Shown piece by piece: positions 25,501-40,500 of a stretch of DNA of 64,000 bases (positions are counted from its first letter, which is position 1; each line of letters starts with the position of its first letter). The stretch comes from Pieris napi (taxonomy: Eukaryota > Arthropoda > Insecta > Lepidoptera > Pieridae): positions 7,316,001 through 7,380,000 of the forward strand of contig NC_062245.1 in assembly GCF_905475465.1 (NCBI RefSeq), read 5' to 3'. The notes beneath the pieces are model-generated. The model made no database searches. It had not been told where the DNA came from and worked only from the letters and a program-made list of their open reading frames with translations. A program made the position numbers and the translations under genes.

Positions 25501-28500
25501 GTAATACACACAAGGTAAAGTTGGGTACTTTCTAAAAAAAGGTTTGTTGTGTGTCGTTTTATCAACAATTAAATCAATATTCTTGGTCATTGAATATGTA
25601 ATAAATAATGTACATAAAAACGTAATGTGTCTCAATTTCGGTTGAGAACACTAAAAACAAAAGAAAACATAAACCGAAACAAATGAAGCCACTCTTACGG
25701 AGACCCACGTAAACGAGCGTAAAATAAACCTTAAGAGGCATAGTAAAAGTCACAAAAATAGACAATAAACTTCCAACGAACAATACATGTAAAAAGGCGA
25801 CCGTTCGTCTTTTCCACTGTGGTTAATAATTGATGAGCTAAACTGCCGAGTTGTGTTCCTCATACAATATGTATCTCCCCAGTTACCCTGTGTTACCGCC
25901 TGCTCCAGATATACTATATGTATAAAGATTTAATTGGCTGGCTATTGTAACGATATGACTTTTTACAGGGGGACGCAAATAGCTTAACGCTACCAGCATT
26001 TACAATATGATTCTACCCTCAAACGTTTTAGTAACTACAGAAAATTATTCCTTACAATAGAGTGATAATTTAAATTATTTAATTTTATTTACTTATACGA
26101 AAAAGACGACGTCACGTCTGTTTCTATATTTATTAAATTATCTTTGCGATAACATTAAATAGAAAAAATATGACAATTCGAGAATTTGAAGGAAACAGGT
26201 TGGTTTTAGAATATTTTTTTATGGAAAGAATACAATTTAATTGCAAGTCATTTGTTGTTTTTTTAAATAAGGATATCAGATATCCGTTCTTAAAGAATAA
26301 CCTGACATTTGGTGAGATAATTTAATTCAATTTTAAAATAATGTTCAGGTAATAAAATTTAATAGCTTGCTTAAATGGATTCTCATAAATGATGTAAATT
26401 ACAACGTGTTAATGCTGTCGAATATTTATGAGAATTAATCAGGTATTAATGGATTTTAGCACTAAAATCTGAATCTAGAATCTAGACATTGCACCTTGGT
26501 CGTGTTTAAATGGCTATATTATAATAAATGTGGTAATTTATTTTGTAATGTGTATTTGTTGCATATTTTATTTTAAGATTGGAATATCTCTACAAATAAA
26601 CTAGTCATCCTTGCGATTCTGTAACTTTCTTTTAAATGACTGCTTTACGTCTGATTTGAGCGCGACCGCCGCTGTGAAAATCGCTGTGTGAGTTCGAAAA
26701 GTGAGTTACAGAATCGCAAGGCTGGTGTAATAATTATGATCTAACATAGAAAGTGTAGTCTTCTGAAATAAAAACGTTTCTTACGTTATCATATTATTCA
26801 AGCGTCATTGATTTACAAAATAATAGAAAAAAACAATAATATTTGCAGTACACATTAATGTTTGACTTTACTGTTAAATTAAATTTCGTGTTAATGATAT
26901 AAGGCGCAGTTTTAACGCAACAAAAATAGTCGAAGAAATAAAGAATTAGAACACTGTCTATGGAACAAAGTTAAGACAAAGACATAAGTAAAGCTAAAAT
27001 TTAAGCACTTGTCAAGTTTAAAAGAAACTATTGTTTTTATAAATCAGAACGTCATAGATGACGTCATTTGTCATTGCTAAATTATGCTTTATAATAAAGT
27101 TGGTAAAAAATAATAATTTTAAAATAGGGATTCGAGGCTCATGTTGTAGTGGATAATATGTATCAGGAACCTGTGTAACTCAATACCCACCTATGCACAC
27201 TTTCCTAGCCTTTAAATTTCTTATTTTACATATGTTTCAGTTCAGATCATATTTCTTCAGTAGAGTAAGTTTGTTTGGAAAACACTCGAAAATTTAGATT
27301 TTCAACATTAATGTAATCATATTTTATATCGTATCTATAATAAATTAATATGATAGCGAGTTACGCATAGAATATCTTATATCGATATATCATACGTCTT
27401 GTCACATCCTTATCTCCATGATATAGTCTATAGAGTATCATCTGTAATGCTTTGTTGCATTGTTTATGGAATTTCTATTCTATAATTTTTTTTAGCCAGC
27501 AAGTTTTAGTCTGTATGTCATAGAAACATCTATTTAAAAAAAATGGATTGAAGAACTAGGAAATCGAATACACTAGTATGAACAAATATAATTTAATTCG
27601 TAGAAGATAAAATTAATTTGCGAGTGACGTCACAAGTGAGGTGTAATAGAAAGTGACTAAATTGAAGTTTATTTTCAAACCAATAATATAATAACAACAA
27701 TACGACATTAAAGATAATATTTTATAACACTATTTTTCTTATTCATTTTTTTTTTTTGGAGTTTATGGCCTGGTATCTAGACCTTTAGGCCAATTTTTCT
27801 TATTCACTTATGACTAAGTCACAGATAAACCAACTTCATTTGTCATAGATAACTGTCAATTCATTATTGCACGAATCTATACTCGATGACATTTTAAATA
27901 ATAAATAGTCGTCAATACGGATACATTAAAATTAAAGAGGTTATATTCTGGTTTCTTATCTATGCGATTTTAAATTTTACGCGCTTATATCATTAAGCAT
28001 ACATTTAATATTATCAGTTTTATATCAAGTATTTAATCAATATTTGTGTACTTTTGTCTGAGAAAATTTTACTGTGGGAATATCGATAAAAATGTTTTAA
28101 TTGTTTACATAAAAATTTCTATGAAATTTAGTTAAATAATTTACGTACTTATAAATGTTTGTTAGACTTGCTGGACTGCTCTATAGTAATCAAGACAAGA
28201 CAGGTCAAGTGAAAAATACATTCGCGATTAAAAAGTTTTATTAAAATATACAATAACATATATAAAAAAAAACTAAATTAGATAGTACAACGCGCCGGCG
28301 GACTTGTGGCCGTTAATCGTTCTCTTCCAGGATAACAAAAGGAAAATATAAACGGAATTCTGAAAATGTGCTTGTCATAAATTAAAAAAAAACAAAGTTA
28401 CTGGTTGCATAAACCTAATAATAGTAGTTCTTAAAGAATTCTTAAGTGTTTAAACTGACAATAAACCATTGTTACGATAACTCAAAGTTAAACAAGCGAT

Positions 28501-31500
28501 AACGTCCATTCACGAATGCTAATACGAAGAGACGTGATAAATGAAATGAATACTTGTTAAGCCACCTCTGAGCTTAGATGGTCATTGTTTAAAGCGTGTA
28601 GCTTTTGGGCTGAAATATTCTCGCCTGGACTAAACCGATAAACAGTTGACGATCGTTTTTGTTGACTGGAAAGAACTGGCTGCTGTCAAACCGATTTTTA
28701 TTGGTTTTTGTAGGGTATACTTTTAATATATATAAAAAAGTTTTTGTCTTCCTTTCATTGTTCCTATAAACCTCCGATATTAAGTGTTAGCTAGCCGTCG
28801 GTTCCAGCTATGCTAGTCTCTAGTACCACTATAATATATCTTTTAAGGTATGTTTCTCAAAATACCTTTAGCAATTAAATTCCTCAAATTGCTTGCGAAA
28901 ATATACCTATAGCAATATCATTATGCAGTCGACACAAACCACCTACCTATATTTAAAACTGAAATTAAACAAAAGCCTATCGACGTTCGAATCACGAATA
29001 TTTTTTTATAACAAAAACAGTGGCTTGGCGCCGTTTTATCGAGCGTTTGTTATCTGTGCCCAACACAAACAGCGCTTGTCCATTAGTAATCTGTGCCACC
29101 AACACGATCACTAGTATTGTATCACATGCTCATGGAATTTTGTAGCGTTCCATTTTCAAATTCCATTTGATGTCGTTACTAATTTGTCTATCGTAAAGAC
29201 ACTAATGCACTGATCATTTTATTAAGAGCTAAGGCTGTTAACTATGAGATTTAAACAATTATTCTTGAACTGAGTCAAGTAAAAAAGTATATTGCCATTG
29301 GCGCGAGACACTACTGCTATATTAAGCTTAATTATCATTACCTAATATTTGGTCACGTGACGATTTCCAAACAAAAAAGCTAAGTATTTTTGTGTGAGGC
29401 ACCTATGACTGAAACACAAGACAAACCTAATATACCTATCATTTAAATAAATTTAAAAACGCTATATAATTCCTATGTCTAGAATAAAGACCCACCTCCA
29501 CTTCGTCCGTCGATTCTGGAACCAGGTCTTGACTTGAGCGTCGGTCATCTTCAAGGTCTTAGCGAGGGAGGCTCTTTCCGCTGAAGCCAAATACTTCTGT
29601 TTGTGAAATCTCTTTTCTAATTCAGCTATCTGCATCCTTGTGAAGGAGGTCCTTGGTTTTTTGCGCTTCGGTGGAGTTCTGTTCTGGTACGGATGACCAA
29701 TCCGTCGGGTGATTGGAAACGATGCTGAAAACAAAATTATTTGATTAAATAATATAAGAGAAAACGTTTTTTGGTAACCGACTTAGACGAAAGGAAGTTA
29801 TGAAACATGTTTAATTTAATAACTTTAGTTCAAAAATAATATTATTTTTTTATTAAAGTGATGTAATTATTTCGTCTGTGTGTTATTATACTACAATCTA
29901 AGTTTATTAGTTTTATTTATATACGCTTTAAAATATTGTTTATTTATTCAACATAAATACAGAAATATGTAATTACAAAGCGTCGACAATTATTACAATA
30001 GTTAAAAACAAAATTAACTACTTGAACTAATTACTAATTTCATTAAATTAATTAAAAAGGAATAAAATTAATTATTTTTATGAAACTAAAATATTCAAAT
30101 ACAATTTGTAAACTAATGGATTAAGAATTTTATCAAACCTGTATTACCTGAAATTTACTAAGAAATATATTCCGTATTCATTTTCCATTAAAACATACCC
30201 ATTGTTTAGCAAAATTATAATTTCTTGCCTTTATCAAACATCTAGACCCATTATTGTAATAAATGTTAATCTTAATGCATACATTATAAGAATTACAAAA
30301 GCTATCGTAATTACATCATAAGAAGAAATTACATAGAAATCACGATCCTATGAATAAATAAAAATTCCATCAAACATAAATTGCTACAAATAATAGTGGT
30401 ATGCAATCAAAATGCTCAGATTAAATTGCTTGAAAATGCTTAAACGGAATTGTAAACCATTTTCGTTTCAGTGTAATTATTTAGTATGAAAAATCGTATA
30501 TTATATCGTTTTATATGTTTTAGACACGATTAAATCAGGCCTAAAGTTTGAACAAATGTCTTAATATTATCTACATACCTAGGTATATTTAAATCAAATT
30601 GTATTTATTTACAACTATGCACACATATGAACGTCAACACTAATGTTTTTATGAGTAAACTTTTACCTAACGCGTTTTGGTTCCTAATAAATGTATATTT
30701 CGAAAATACTTGTTTCAGTTTTAATTATAAGTATTTTAATGACTTTTTGGATTCGGATCGTTTTGGATATAGAATTTTCTATTAAATATTATTTTAAACT
30801 TTATATTCACGATGATGGTACAGTTATCACAGGTGTTTTCAAGTCTTATTAAATGATGAAGTATTTTTTATCTTACTTTACACATTAAACAAAAAAAATG
30901 CTTACACGGCAAACTATGTATTGTTATATAAAGTATTGATAATGAATATTTTGGTTTAATATAAATATAATGAGTAATGCAAAGAGTTATACGTAAAATA
31001 AAAAAAAAATGGTCAAGCTTAGATAGCTGAAAAAATGAAAAAAAAAAGAACGAACAAAGATGGCTGGTCCAATTGGAGTATTTCTTATTTGTTTTAGTCC
31101 TTGAATTTGAAAAAAAATGTTTTATTTAGTTATTAGGTTTTTATTCTAGAAAAGCGAACAGTCACTATGTGGTAGCATAGGAAAGTGTTCCATGTATTTG
31201 TATCTAGTGTACTTAACAGGCTTAGTAAAAAAATCATATTAAGGCGAAACGAAATTCGCGGCAGCTACAGAATACATACCTATTTCATAAAAATCGGTCA
31301 AGCCACTTCAGATGATTTTAGTTAGAAACACTATTACAAGAGTATTATATATATATATATATATACAAAGATAATATATTTCTTATACACTCACGTAGCC
31401 GGGAATATAGCGGACACGATATCTCATTATTTTTGTATGATTATTTTATTAGAAATAATTTAAGTGGTCGATTAACCAGTATTATATTCAATGTCATATT

Positions 31501-34500
31501 ATGTAATTTAATATAATTTTAAACATTAATTCAATGATTGACCATGATTTGGCTGGATGCAATTTTCAATTGCAAATTACTACGGACTTAAATATAGACA
31601 AAAATAGTAGATTATCCTTTAAAATTAATCTTAATCTGTGGTAACCTGAATCGCGGGACTTTGACATTTGCCTAGTTTCCATTTTTGAATATGGAATTGA
31701 ATCAAAAACCAGATATTATTCCCACCCACGGCTTGGTACCCAATTACACTACACTTAGCCATAGAAACATATCGCTTTCCTATGTAGGTACCATTAAAAT
31801 ATTGTAATTCAATACAATACCACAGCACGTAAATTTAAAATTAAATTACCTAATTGCTTTTAGTATTTAAGGCAACGCCAATGAAAATCGTGTTCGCGTT
31901 TCATATTTTCAAAAATAGAATCCCATTAAATGGCGCGCTCCCATTGGTCGGGAGACGTAATGGCGGCTTCACGTGACCACAAATAATGTAATTTGTAAGG
32001 GTGCATGATACATGGCTGTTTTAAGACAATGGTAAATTAAACTTAATAACCCTATTTGCAATATTTATGATCGCAGTATTATTTTAGCTAATTGGATTGT
32101 CACGTAATATTTGAAGGTATGTTAGGCCCAATTAATTATTTTAATGTTATTATTTTGTAATTCGTTTTTTTCCGGTATACACCCCTGCCATAGTGTCAAG
32201 GGACTTTTTAGGGTTATTTGTTAATATGCGTTTAGACTGTAATAAAACATTCACCAGTCCAATTTGTAATATATATAAAAAAATATTTAACCTTGTCCAT
32301 AGACAATTATAATACGTCTAAATTTAATACTCAAAGGTATCTCCTATATGTACTGTTCAAGCTAAGATTTTCCCTTCATACAGTAATTGAAAAAGCAACC
32401 ATTAAGGAACACAAACCATATTTATAGCAACGCATGAATCATCTCCTAACCAGATTACGACCTACCAAATCGTATTAACCCACCCTTTTCCACCCCGACA
32501 TGCCATGAAGTAACTTTGTGTGTTTATTGGACAATTTTATTTGTTTTTATACGCAGACAATTGGTGATATCTCGATACACTCTATATAATAGGTTATGGT
32601 GGCACTTAAGAGAGACTTTTGAATGTAAAATTTAAATAAAACATGTGTTTATAACTTGGTAAAACCGGTAAAAAAATATTTTAATTGTCTTTTACGATTT
32701 ATACATCTACTTGGTCTGAGAAGTCTTTGAATAGAGCCACATAATTATGTAAACTTACTTTTTTATCTAACAGATTGCGCTGATAAAAAAATATAAACTA
32801 CTTTATATTATAGGATATTTCATTTAGAGATTAAAACAGAAAACAGATTACAAATGATGTAATAACAAGTTAATCATCAAGCTGCCAACATTCCATTTTT
32901 AAATACGAATTTAAAATGTCATAATTAGAAGATCACTCGCTAAATAAAACTCAAAAGAACGCGTAATTGCTTTACAATTATATCCCTAATCTTAATAAAG
33001 GGGCGAGAAAAATTAACAAACAAATTAACTTTGAAAGGGTTTAACCTTTTATTCCTTTCCCTAATACTTTTATGATACCATCCCTCGGGATAACCCTCCT
33101 TCACATCGCATTGTCTATGATTTATCATATTCAAATTTCGAATGATATTCGAATTATGTTTGAAGGATATCTTTTGAAAACAATATCATGTGGTTATAGT
33201 GTGTACTGTATACATATGATTAGAATATGTAAAATTTTGACATAAATATTTTATAAATACTAAGTATATTATTGACAGTTTGTTTACAATAGTACATTCG
33301 TTAAACGGCCTTTTATTGAAACATTTAGTCTCGGCTAAGGCATCGAGAACGCAGAATGTTTATTTTATTAATGTAAAGTAATTTGTAAAAATTAAATTCA
33401 ATAATATTTCATTGTACAGAATGATAAATGGAATCGATTGATAGTTTTGACAATTAAATTAATAATTTAATCCTATCTAATTTCTCGGAACCTCCAAGGA
33501 CGGTAGAGTCAGTAGATAAAGTTGGCGAATCACAATCTTCTATTTAGTACTATGGCTTATATATTTTCCTTCAAGAGTGAAGACTTGTTAAAACGCTACG
33601 AAACGAACACACTAACATACTGACACTCATGAATAGGATTCCTCTTTACTACGGTATTTTTTTGTTTAAATCCCCCTGACCGTTTGTTTGACTCCAATTG
33701 CAACAGTGCAGTGCCACTGAATATTTCACGAGACACGATTGAAGTTACTACGTGTAGCACCTTAAATATGTATGAGATTTTGGCCGGTCATTTTTTGCCC
33801 GTCCATTTCGCCTTTTTGACCGTCGGCTCGGATAATTGAGATGTATGTGATTGCAATGTTTGATTGCGATTTTATAGGGTGTTTACTGTGAAGGGTTGAA
33901 AGTGCGTAGAGTAGTTTAATAAACATTAAATTGCTTAGATTTCGACCCTATGGCACTACGTTTAATAAATATGTAGATCTGTGTCCAGAGACTGATCAAG
34001 AGCGTACCAATTCTTAAAAGGCCGGCAACGCACTCGCTAGCCCTCTGGCATTGAGAGTGTCCATGGGCGGCGGTATCACTTAACATCAGGTGAGCCTCCT
34101 TGTTTGCCAAATTGTTTTTATTTTTTTTATTGTATCTACGTTATTATTAGATATATAATTAATTGTGACCACTGTATTGTATTTGTTAAATACCGATTAA
34201 ACTTTTAAATAGTATAGTATAATTTAATATTGTATTAGTTTACCTAATACTGATTAAACTAACGGATGTAACGGTGGTCAAGATGGAAGATTTTTATTTT
34301 AATTCCCTCAAACAAGACGATTAAGCAGATCATACATATCTAATCTGTGGATGAAATTGATTGAACATTGTTTGATTGTATCTAAATTATTTTGGTTTAA
34401 TGGCATATAGGCAAGTCGGTAGAGGCACTAATAATTATTATACCATTTACATGATACCTACAAAGTGAAAAACAAAAGCGAATCTAAATCAATCAGTTTA

Positions 34501-37500
34501 CGTGTTACTAAAAATTCAAATTTCGACGTGTTTAAACCCAACAGAACGTTTAATAATTCAGGGGTAAAGTTTAGCTTGAAGTGCAGACAAATGTGACCAT
34601 CTGAGTGATGGAGCGAGCGGCGGTAATCCCAGGTGACAGACTCCAATTAGATGGTGAGCATTCATCTTCCCCCTCACTGTTATGCTGGATAAAAATCGGA
34701 TTAAAATATGTGAAATTGCGCTTACTGCCTACCGGTGGTAAAAAGTTTTGGACTTTGGGGTTTGTTCGTATTTAATTCAACTTGATTCGTTGGTCACTAA
34801 AATAGGCATTTTGAGTTTTCATTTAAATCTACATTAATCTACTTTAAATTGTCATTTTAAATTTTGAATTTCTGACCGAAGTACGAGAACTTTATCTAAA
34901 TAAATGACTTTTTAAAATTTTAAAAAAGCAAGTTGTTTTAGAAAACTGCAGATTACCTGATTGACACTAACGGATTGCTCCAATTCAAATCTTTTTTACA
35001 AATAAAAAAAGGTGGCCCTACAACCTTAGTCTCTTGTCTTTTTTTATAGAAAAGGGGCAAACGGGCAGGAGGCTCACCTGATGTTAAATGATAGCTTCGC
35101 CAATGGACACTCTCAATGCCAGAGGGCTCGCGAATTCTATGCCGGCCTTTTAAGAATTGGTACGCTCCTTACTTGAAGGAACCTAATTCGAATTGGTTCG
35201 GAAATACATCAGTGGGCAGCTGGTTCCACAAAGTGGTGGTGCGAGGCAAAAAACGCTCAGTTGTGGAACAGCGGACGTTGAGGCGATACGGGTGGAATTT
35301 CGTATTCTGCCTTGACGTCCAATGATGAAACTCAGCTGCAGGTATTGTCTTGTCTAGGGAAGGCATCAAGAGGAAACCGGCATGTCATAAATTTAAGCAT
35401 CAACACGTGTAAGGTACAGACGACTGCTTGTCTATTAAAAATATAATGATACATATACTGAGAGCTGAGGTCAAGACTAAGGGTAACATTCAGAAACTTA
35501 GCACCAAGTCAAAAGTATAAAGGATTTTTATATATAAAACCATAGTTCGAGACTCGTTTTAGAATCCCACCCCTAGAGGTTGTATTGCAACTGTTTTAAC
35601 ATCCATAGTGCTGATAACATAATCTTCAGATTATATATATTACGCTAGTTTCACCTAATAATTAGTACCTACAGTATTTTATACGAAAGTATCATTTAAG
35701 CCGAGGCAGTGACCGCCGCACAGATTACAAATTCCACCAAAACAATCGAGCAAATGACATGAGAACCTCATTACAAACACGCCACCTCATTAAATATTTT
35801 GTCCCTTGTCATCGCTACACGGCTTAATTGCAGATGATCCTCCCAAATGAAAATTAAATTTGAACATTTTCTTTAAAATTGTTCATAATTCGTTTAGAGT
35901 GCGTGTTTAAAATTGAAATTTTAAAAAGCAAGTATCTCGTAGTTATAAAAACTGTTTTTGTTTTTTTTATAATAACCTACTGGCCAGTCTTCTCACGGAT
36001 GTAAGAGGCCAGATTAACAATTAATTTACTTTTGAAATATATTATGCTCTTAAGGAAAATGTGGCATAATGGTGAAACATTTGAAATCGATGTTTATAAG
36101 AGCGTTACAAACAAAAACAAAATCTTTTCTCTGCATGTATCTGTATCTCATCTGCTTTAATTTATTTGAATGACAAGGTGATCAGTCATCCGTGCCTGAC
36201 ACATGTCGATTTTTAAATCATACGTATCAATATTTTCTTTCACTATTATTTAATATTACTTACTATTAAATTTCAATAAGTAGGTACTTAATACCCTATT
36301 TAAATTTTGTACATAGATGGAGAAAGCTATTCACTGTTCATAACAGTGAAGCGACGGGTGACGGTTCAGAACCGTGAGCTTAGACTCTAGGCTATCAATG
36401 CGTTACAATTGTTACTTATATATGTAGAACCTTATTAATGAAGCTCCATAATTAAACTCTAGTAAAAAAATACTATTATCTCTTCACCGTGTTAACTGTA
36501 CAAATATAAAGAAACATATATACCTAGTCGGGATTTTCGCACAACATCGAACACAGACGTATAATTTAATTTCATTCATATTTTAATAACTAAACAAGTG
36601 TGCACTAAAATTAATAACTTGTATCGAATACGTTACATGTAAATATGTCTGCAGCCTGCAATATAATATTTTAGGCGCCGCCCGCCCAAACCATATATTT
36701 TCACGTTTGAAATATTGCTTCTTTTATAACCTAGCACGTTATGGATTGGCGATGAAATATAACAGCTCTCGGTTTATTTTATGGAGTTTTTTATAAGAAT
36801 TATGTTTACAATGTTTAGGTATTAGAGAATATTTAAGTGTTATTAGCAGTATATAAGTATAGGTGGAAATGGACTTTGAATTATGATATATCGATGTATA
36901 TATATTGATTAGCTCCTGTACTTAAATAGTCACAATTATTGTTTTAGTTTTTGCTTAATTATTATTGTATCTCCTTTTGGAATTGTAATTATTTTGGTAC
37001 AACTGTACCAAAACGGACGCTTTACTACCTAACTAGGTAGGTACCTAAAGCGTCCGTCAGTTTTACACGTCCCTGCTTATTTTTGTGATCGTTCAGAGCC
37101 TACCAATCAGATAATTATTATTCGTCGGAAATCAACAACAAATATATCCAACATACTAGATCATATGACGTTTGTAACAGACTTATTGGATATTACTAAC
37201 ATATCATAAAAAATCAATCAAATAAAAGACGTTTTGTGAGAGGACATAGTGATAATAAAAGCTGTGTAAAGTAGTTATGTAATAAATACTTAACTAATAT
37301 TTAACCGTAAATGCGCGTAACGTAAATTAAGTAATTAGGAATTACATACACAATATTGTCTAAACACGGAAGTGTAATAACTCATAATTAATTTATAACA
37401 ATTTTCAATTACTTATTTTTAATTAAATGAAACGCGATATCGTGTACCAATCATTATTATTAATAAACTATTGAAACGTACAGTGTACACACATGTTTTA

Positions 37501-40500
37501 TTCTTTTAAATATTAGATGCTTGCACAGAACCCTTTCAACCCTAAAGGTGTTAAGAGAATATCACCGCATATCATCGCACTGAAAAGATCGAGCCAAATT
37601 TTCATAACATGAGGTTCCCGAGGGAAATGACGAGAAAGGCTTTGCGGGGAACGATCGTGTATCGATGATTTTGTTTTTCCAATAGTCTATATGAGTTCCA
37701 ATATTATTTGCTTCGTCCATGAGTATCCGCCAAGTTTTATCATTTTTATAGGAAAGGATGAACACGCGGGTATGTTGTCGACCTTTATGGGAATGGTGCA
37801 CTCCTTTCTTGAAGGCTTTTAATTCAGTTAGGAAAATCCTCTACTGATCCTGAACTGCCTCAAAAAGAGCTTAATTTTGGGAACTGGTAGTACCTACCTA
37901 GTTATGTAAATTTAGATCTCCGTTTTTTTAAATATTGACGTTTAATGTGTACATTGTTACCAATAAGGTTTTACCAATAAGAAATAATAATACTAGATGC
38001 CACCGCGATTTTTTTTTATTTAGCTTACGTTTTTAGTAGCTACATATGAAACAGTTTGCTATGCTAGCGTTTGCTTTAGCGTTAGCTTGCGCCAGTTGCA
38101 ATCGTTTTTATTTAATTATTTTAATGGTACTGTATTTCTGTATTACTACTGTACGAAGTGTAAATAAGTAAAATAAATATATTAACTGTAATATCTCCAG
38201 AACTTGCGCCGCCGCATCGTGATTAATCGCTTAATTTAGTATGAATGAAACGGTTTCAATTAAAAAATTTGCCTTATGTGATTTTATACTAGGATTATTC
38301 CCGTATCAAACTATTGTTTAATACAATTAATTGTTAATACAAGATAAATGAATATAAATTAAATATGTGGCGTCGGTATTGTTAAAGGAATTTATATGAA
38401 TAATAAGGATATATTTACAGCGTTTTGACATCAATCCCTAAAATATTTGATTTCTTAATACACCTTTTTAAGCTTTGCAATTACATAATCAAGGATTTAT
38501 GGACACAAATAACGTCAATAAACAATATTGTAAAGCAATTATATACAAACAGCTATTAATTATAATATTAAAACGTCGGCGAAGTTCAAACGTTGATATG
38601 AGATTTCGTTTATTTGATTGTAATAAAAATATTTTTTGCGTCGCAAGTTTTTGTTTACAATTTTAGATAAAATGCAAATATGGTTTGAAATAGCTAATAA
38701 CCTTTTATTTAAACCATTCCTATGATAATTTAATTAAATAAACTTCGGAATATCTTCATATTTTTAATCCTTTATTACAGTACAATATTGACCAAATTTT
38801 ACAACAAACTCTCAAGCGTAATTAGAGAATTATCACTAAATAAATTCAAAGCCCTCGTTAAACGAAAATGAATCAATAAAGTTTTTTTTATAAATTTGAG
38901 CAATACTTAAATGATCCTAATCCTTGGGATTGATTTGCTCCAGTTCAAACAACTTGTATGACAATACTTGGCGATTAAAAAGAGTGGCGGAAAGTTTCTT
39001 GCCAGTTCTTCTTACCCGCTCTACGCCCTTAACTTACGAACTGGTAGTAAATGTAAATTTACACTTCTTTTCACTTACATTTTAACTTCTTTCTGACAAT
39101 TCAAAAGTGTACTTGTTTACCTACATGAATAAAGATATTTTGAGTTTGAGTTTAAATAACTTTCTTTGCAAATTACTGGTTGAACGTTAAGATTTAGTTA
39201 TAATGACTTCTGTTGTCTTTTAAATTAAATTTTAAGGGTCGTTGAATGTTATGTATGTTGTCTATACTCTATACCTAACATAATGTCTTCAAGATATGTG
39301 AAACCATTCTTTAAATTTTTTATATTTTTGTACTTATTATATTTTGGTTACACTTATCAATAATAAATAGTCACATCACTTATCAATTGATGTGACTATT
39401 TATATATAATAAAAAAAACCCGACCTACTTACTCGTAATTACAAATCGTGTCGGCTGCGAATTGAAACGGATTTTATTATATTACAAAATAGTTTTGCCT
39501 TAATACTGGGCAACGTGAAATATACTTTAACTTCACTAACTTAAAGTTTATTTTAGATTGAAATTGTAAAACCGCAATTCAAGGCTTTTGTCTTATGTTT
39601 GTATTGTAATAAGTCAATTATGTGTGATGAGTTTTGATCTGCTATAGTTTGTTGACTACTCAGAGTCGTATATTTATTAATTGTTAGTTAATGCTATTTA
39701 GTGGAGTTCTCAATGACCTATGGATGTACCAATATTTTATTTAGTTTTTGTAAATTAAATCTTATAATAAATCGGATGAAAGTCTCATAAACTACCTAGT
39801 TTATGTATGGATTTATAAGGTAGGTTAAGGTAAAGGAAGGTAAAATATAATGTAAATAGAAATATAATTATGAATTTCAGCATACTTATCAATATATTAT
39901 ATGGGTGATGCTAGTTTTAATTCTAATCTATATGTATCTACTGTAATAAAGATATGTTTGTGCGTTAGTACCAGGGGGTGCCTCTGAAATTTTTATAACA
40001 ATACGGAATGGATTACTTTGCTAACTTAACATATATATACACATAGCATCACGATTTATGTAATTGTAATTGGTTAGGTCGAATTTGTAACCGACCCAAA
40101 TGACGTCATTCAAGTCAGATTGATGATATCATTCTCGATTCGAATTCACTATATTCATAACTAAATTTATATTCAAAAAATAAAAAATATTTTTTTTTAT
40201 CATGATATATAATCCGCATCAAGGATTGTTCTTATCATATTCTTATTTTTTTTATTTTTTTACATTTGAAATGTTTTCTTTGTTGTGTTTCTCATTTCCC
40301 AACCATTCAATCACAATGGACCACAGCGAAGCGTGGCAGGGAACAGCTAGTGTAGTATATATTTTAAAATAGTGGTGTAATTTCGTCGTCCGAAAATTAA
40401 TTTTTAGAAGCATTAAAAATGACCTAGTGGCTTCAGCGTGCGACCCTCATCCCTGAGGTCGTAGGTTCGAACCCTGGCAGTGCATCAATGGACTTTCTTT

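Noticed and set aside
25035..25783. Several overlapping 65-129 codon frames
   Set aside because: They are generated by the tandem duplication at 25244-25640 and by AT-rich composition; the products are hydrophobic and repetitive without motifs.
29462..29495. Extension of the homeodomain frame to WVFILDIGII-stop
   Set aside because: The good GTGGGT donor and the matching phase of exon 3, which supplies the family-specific continuation, show this to be intron read-through.
35116..35325. Plus-strand 69-codon frame
   Set aside because: It is antisense to the LINE reverse-transcriptase C-terminus that is recognisable on the minus strand.
37562..37801. 79-codon minus-strand frame in C15 intron 1
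   Set aside because: No recognisable motif and no neighbouring splice-compatible exons; could be an old mobile-element piece but cannot be supported.
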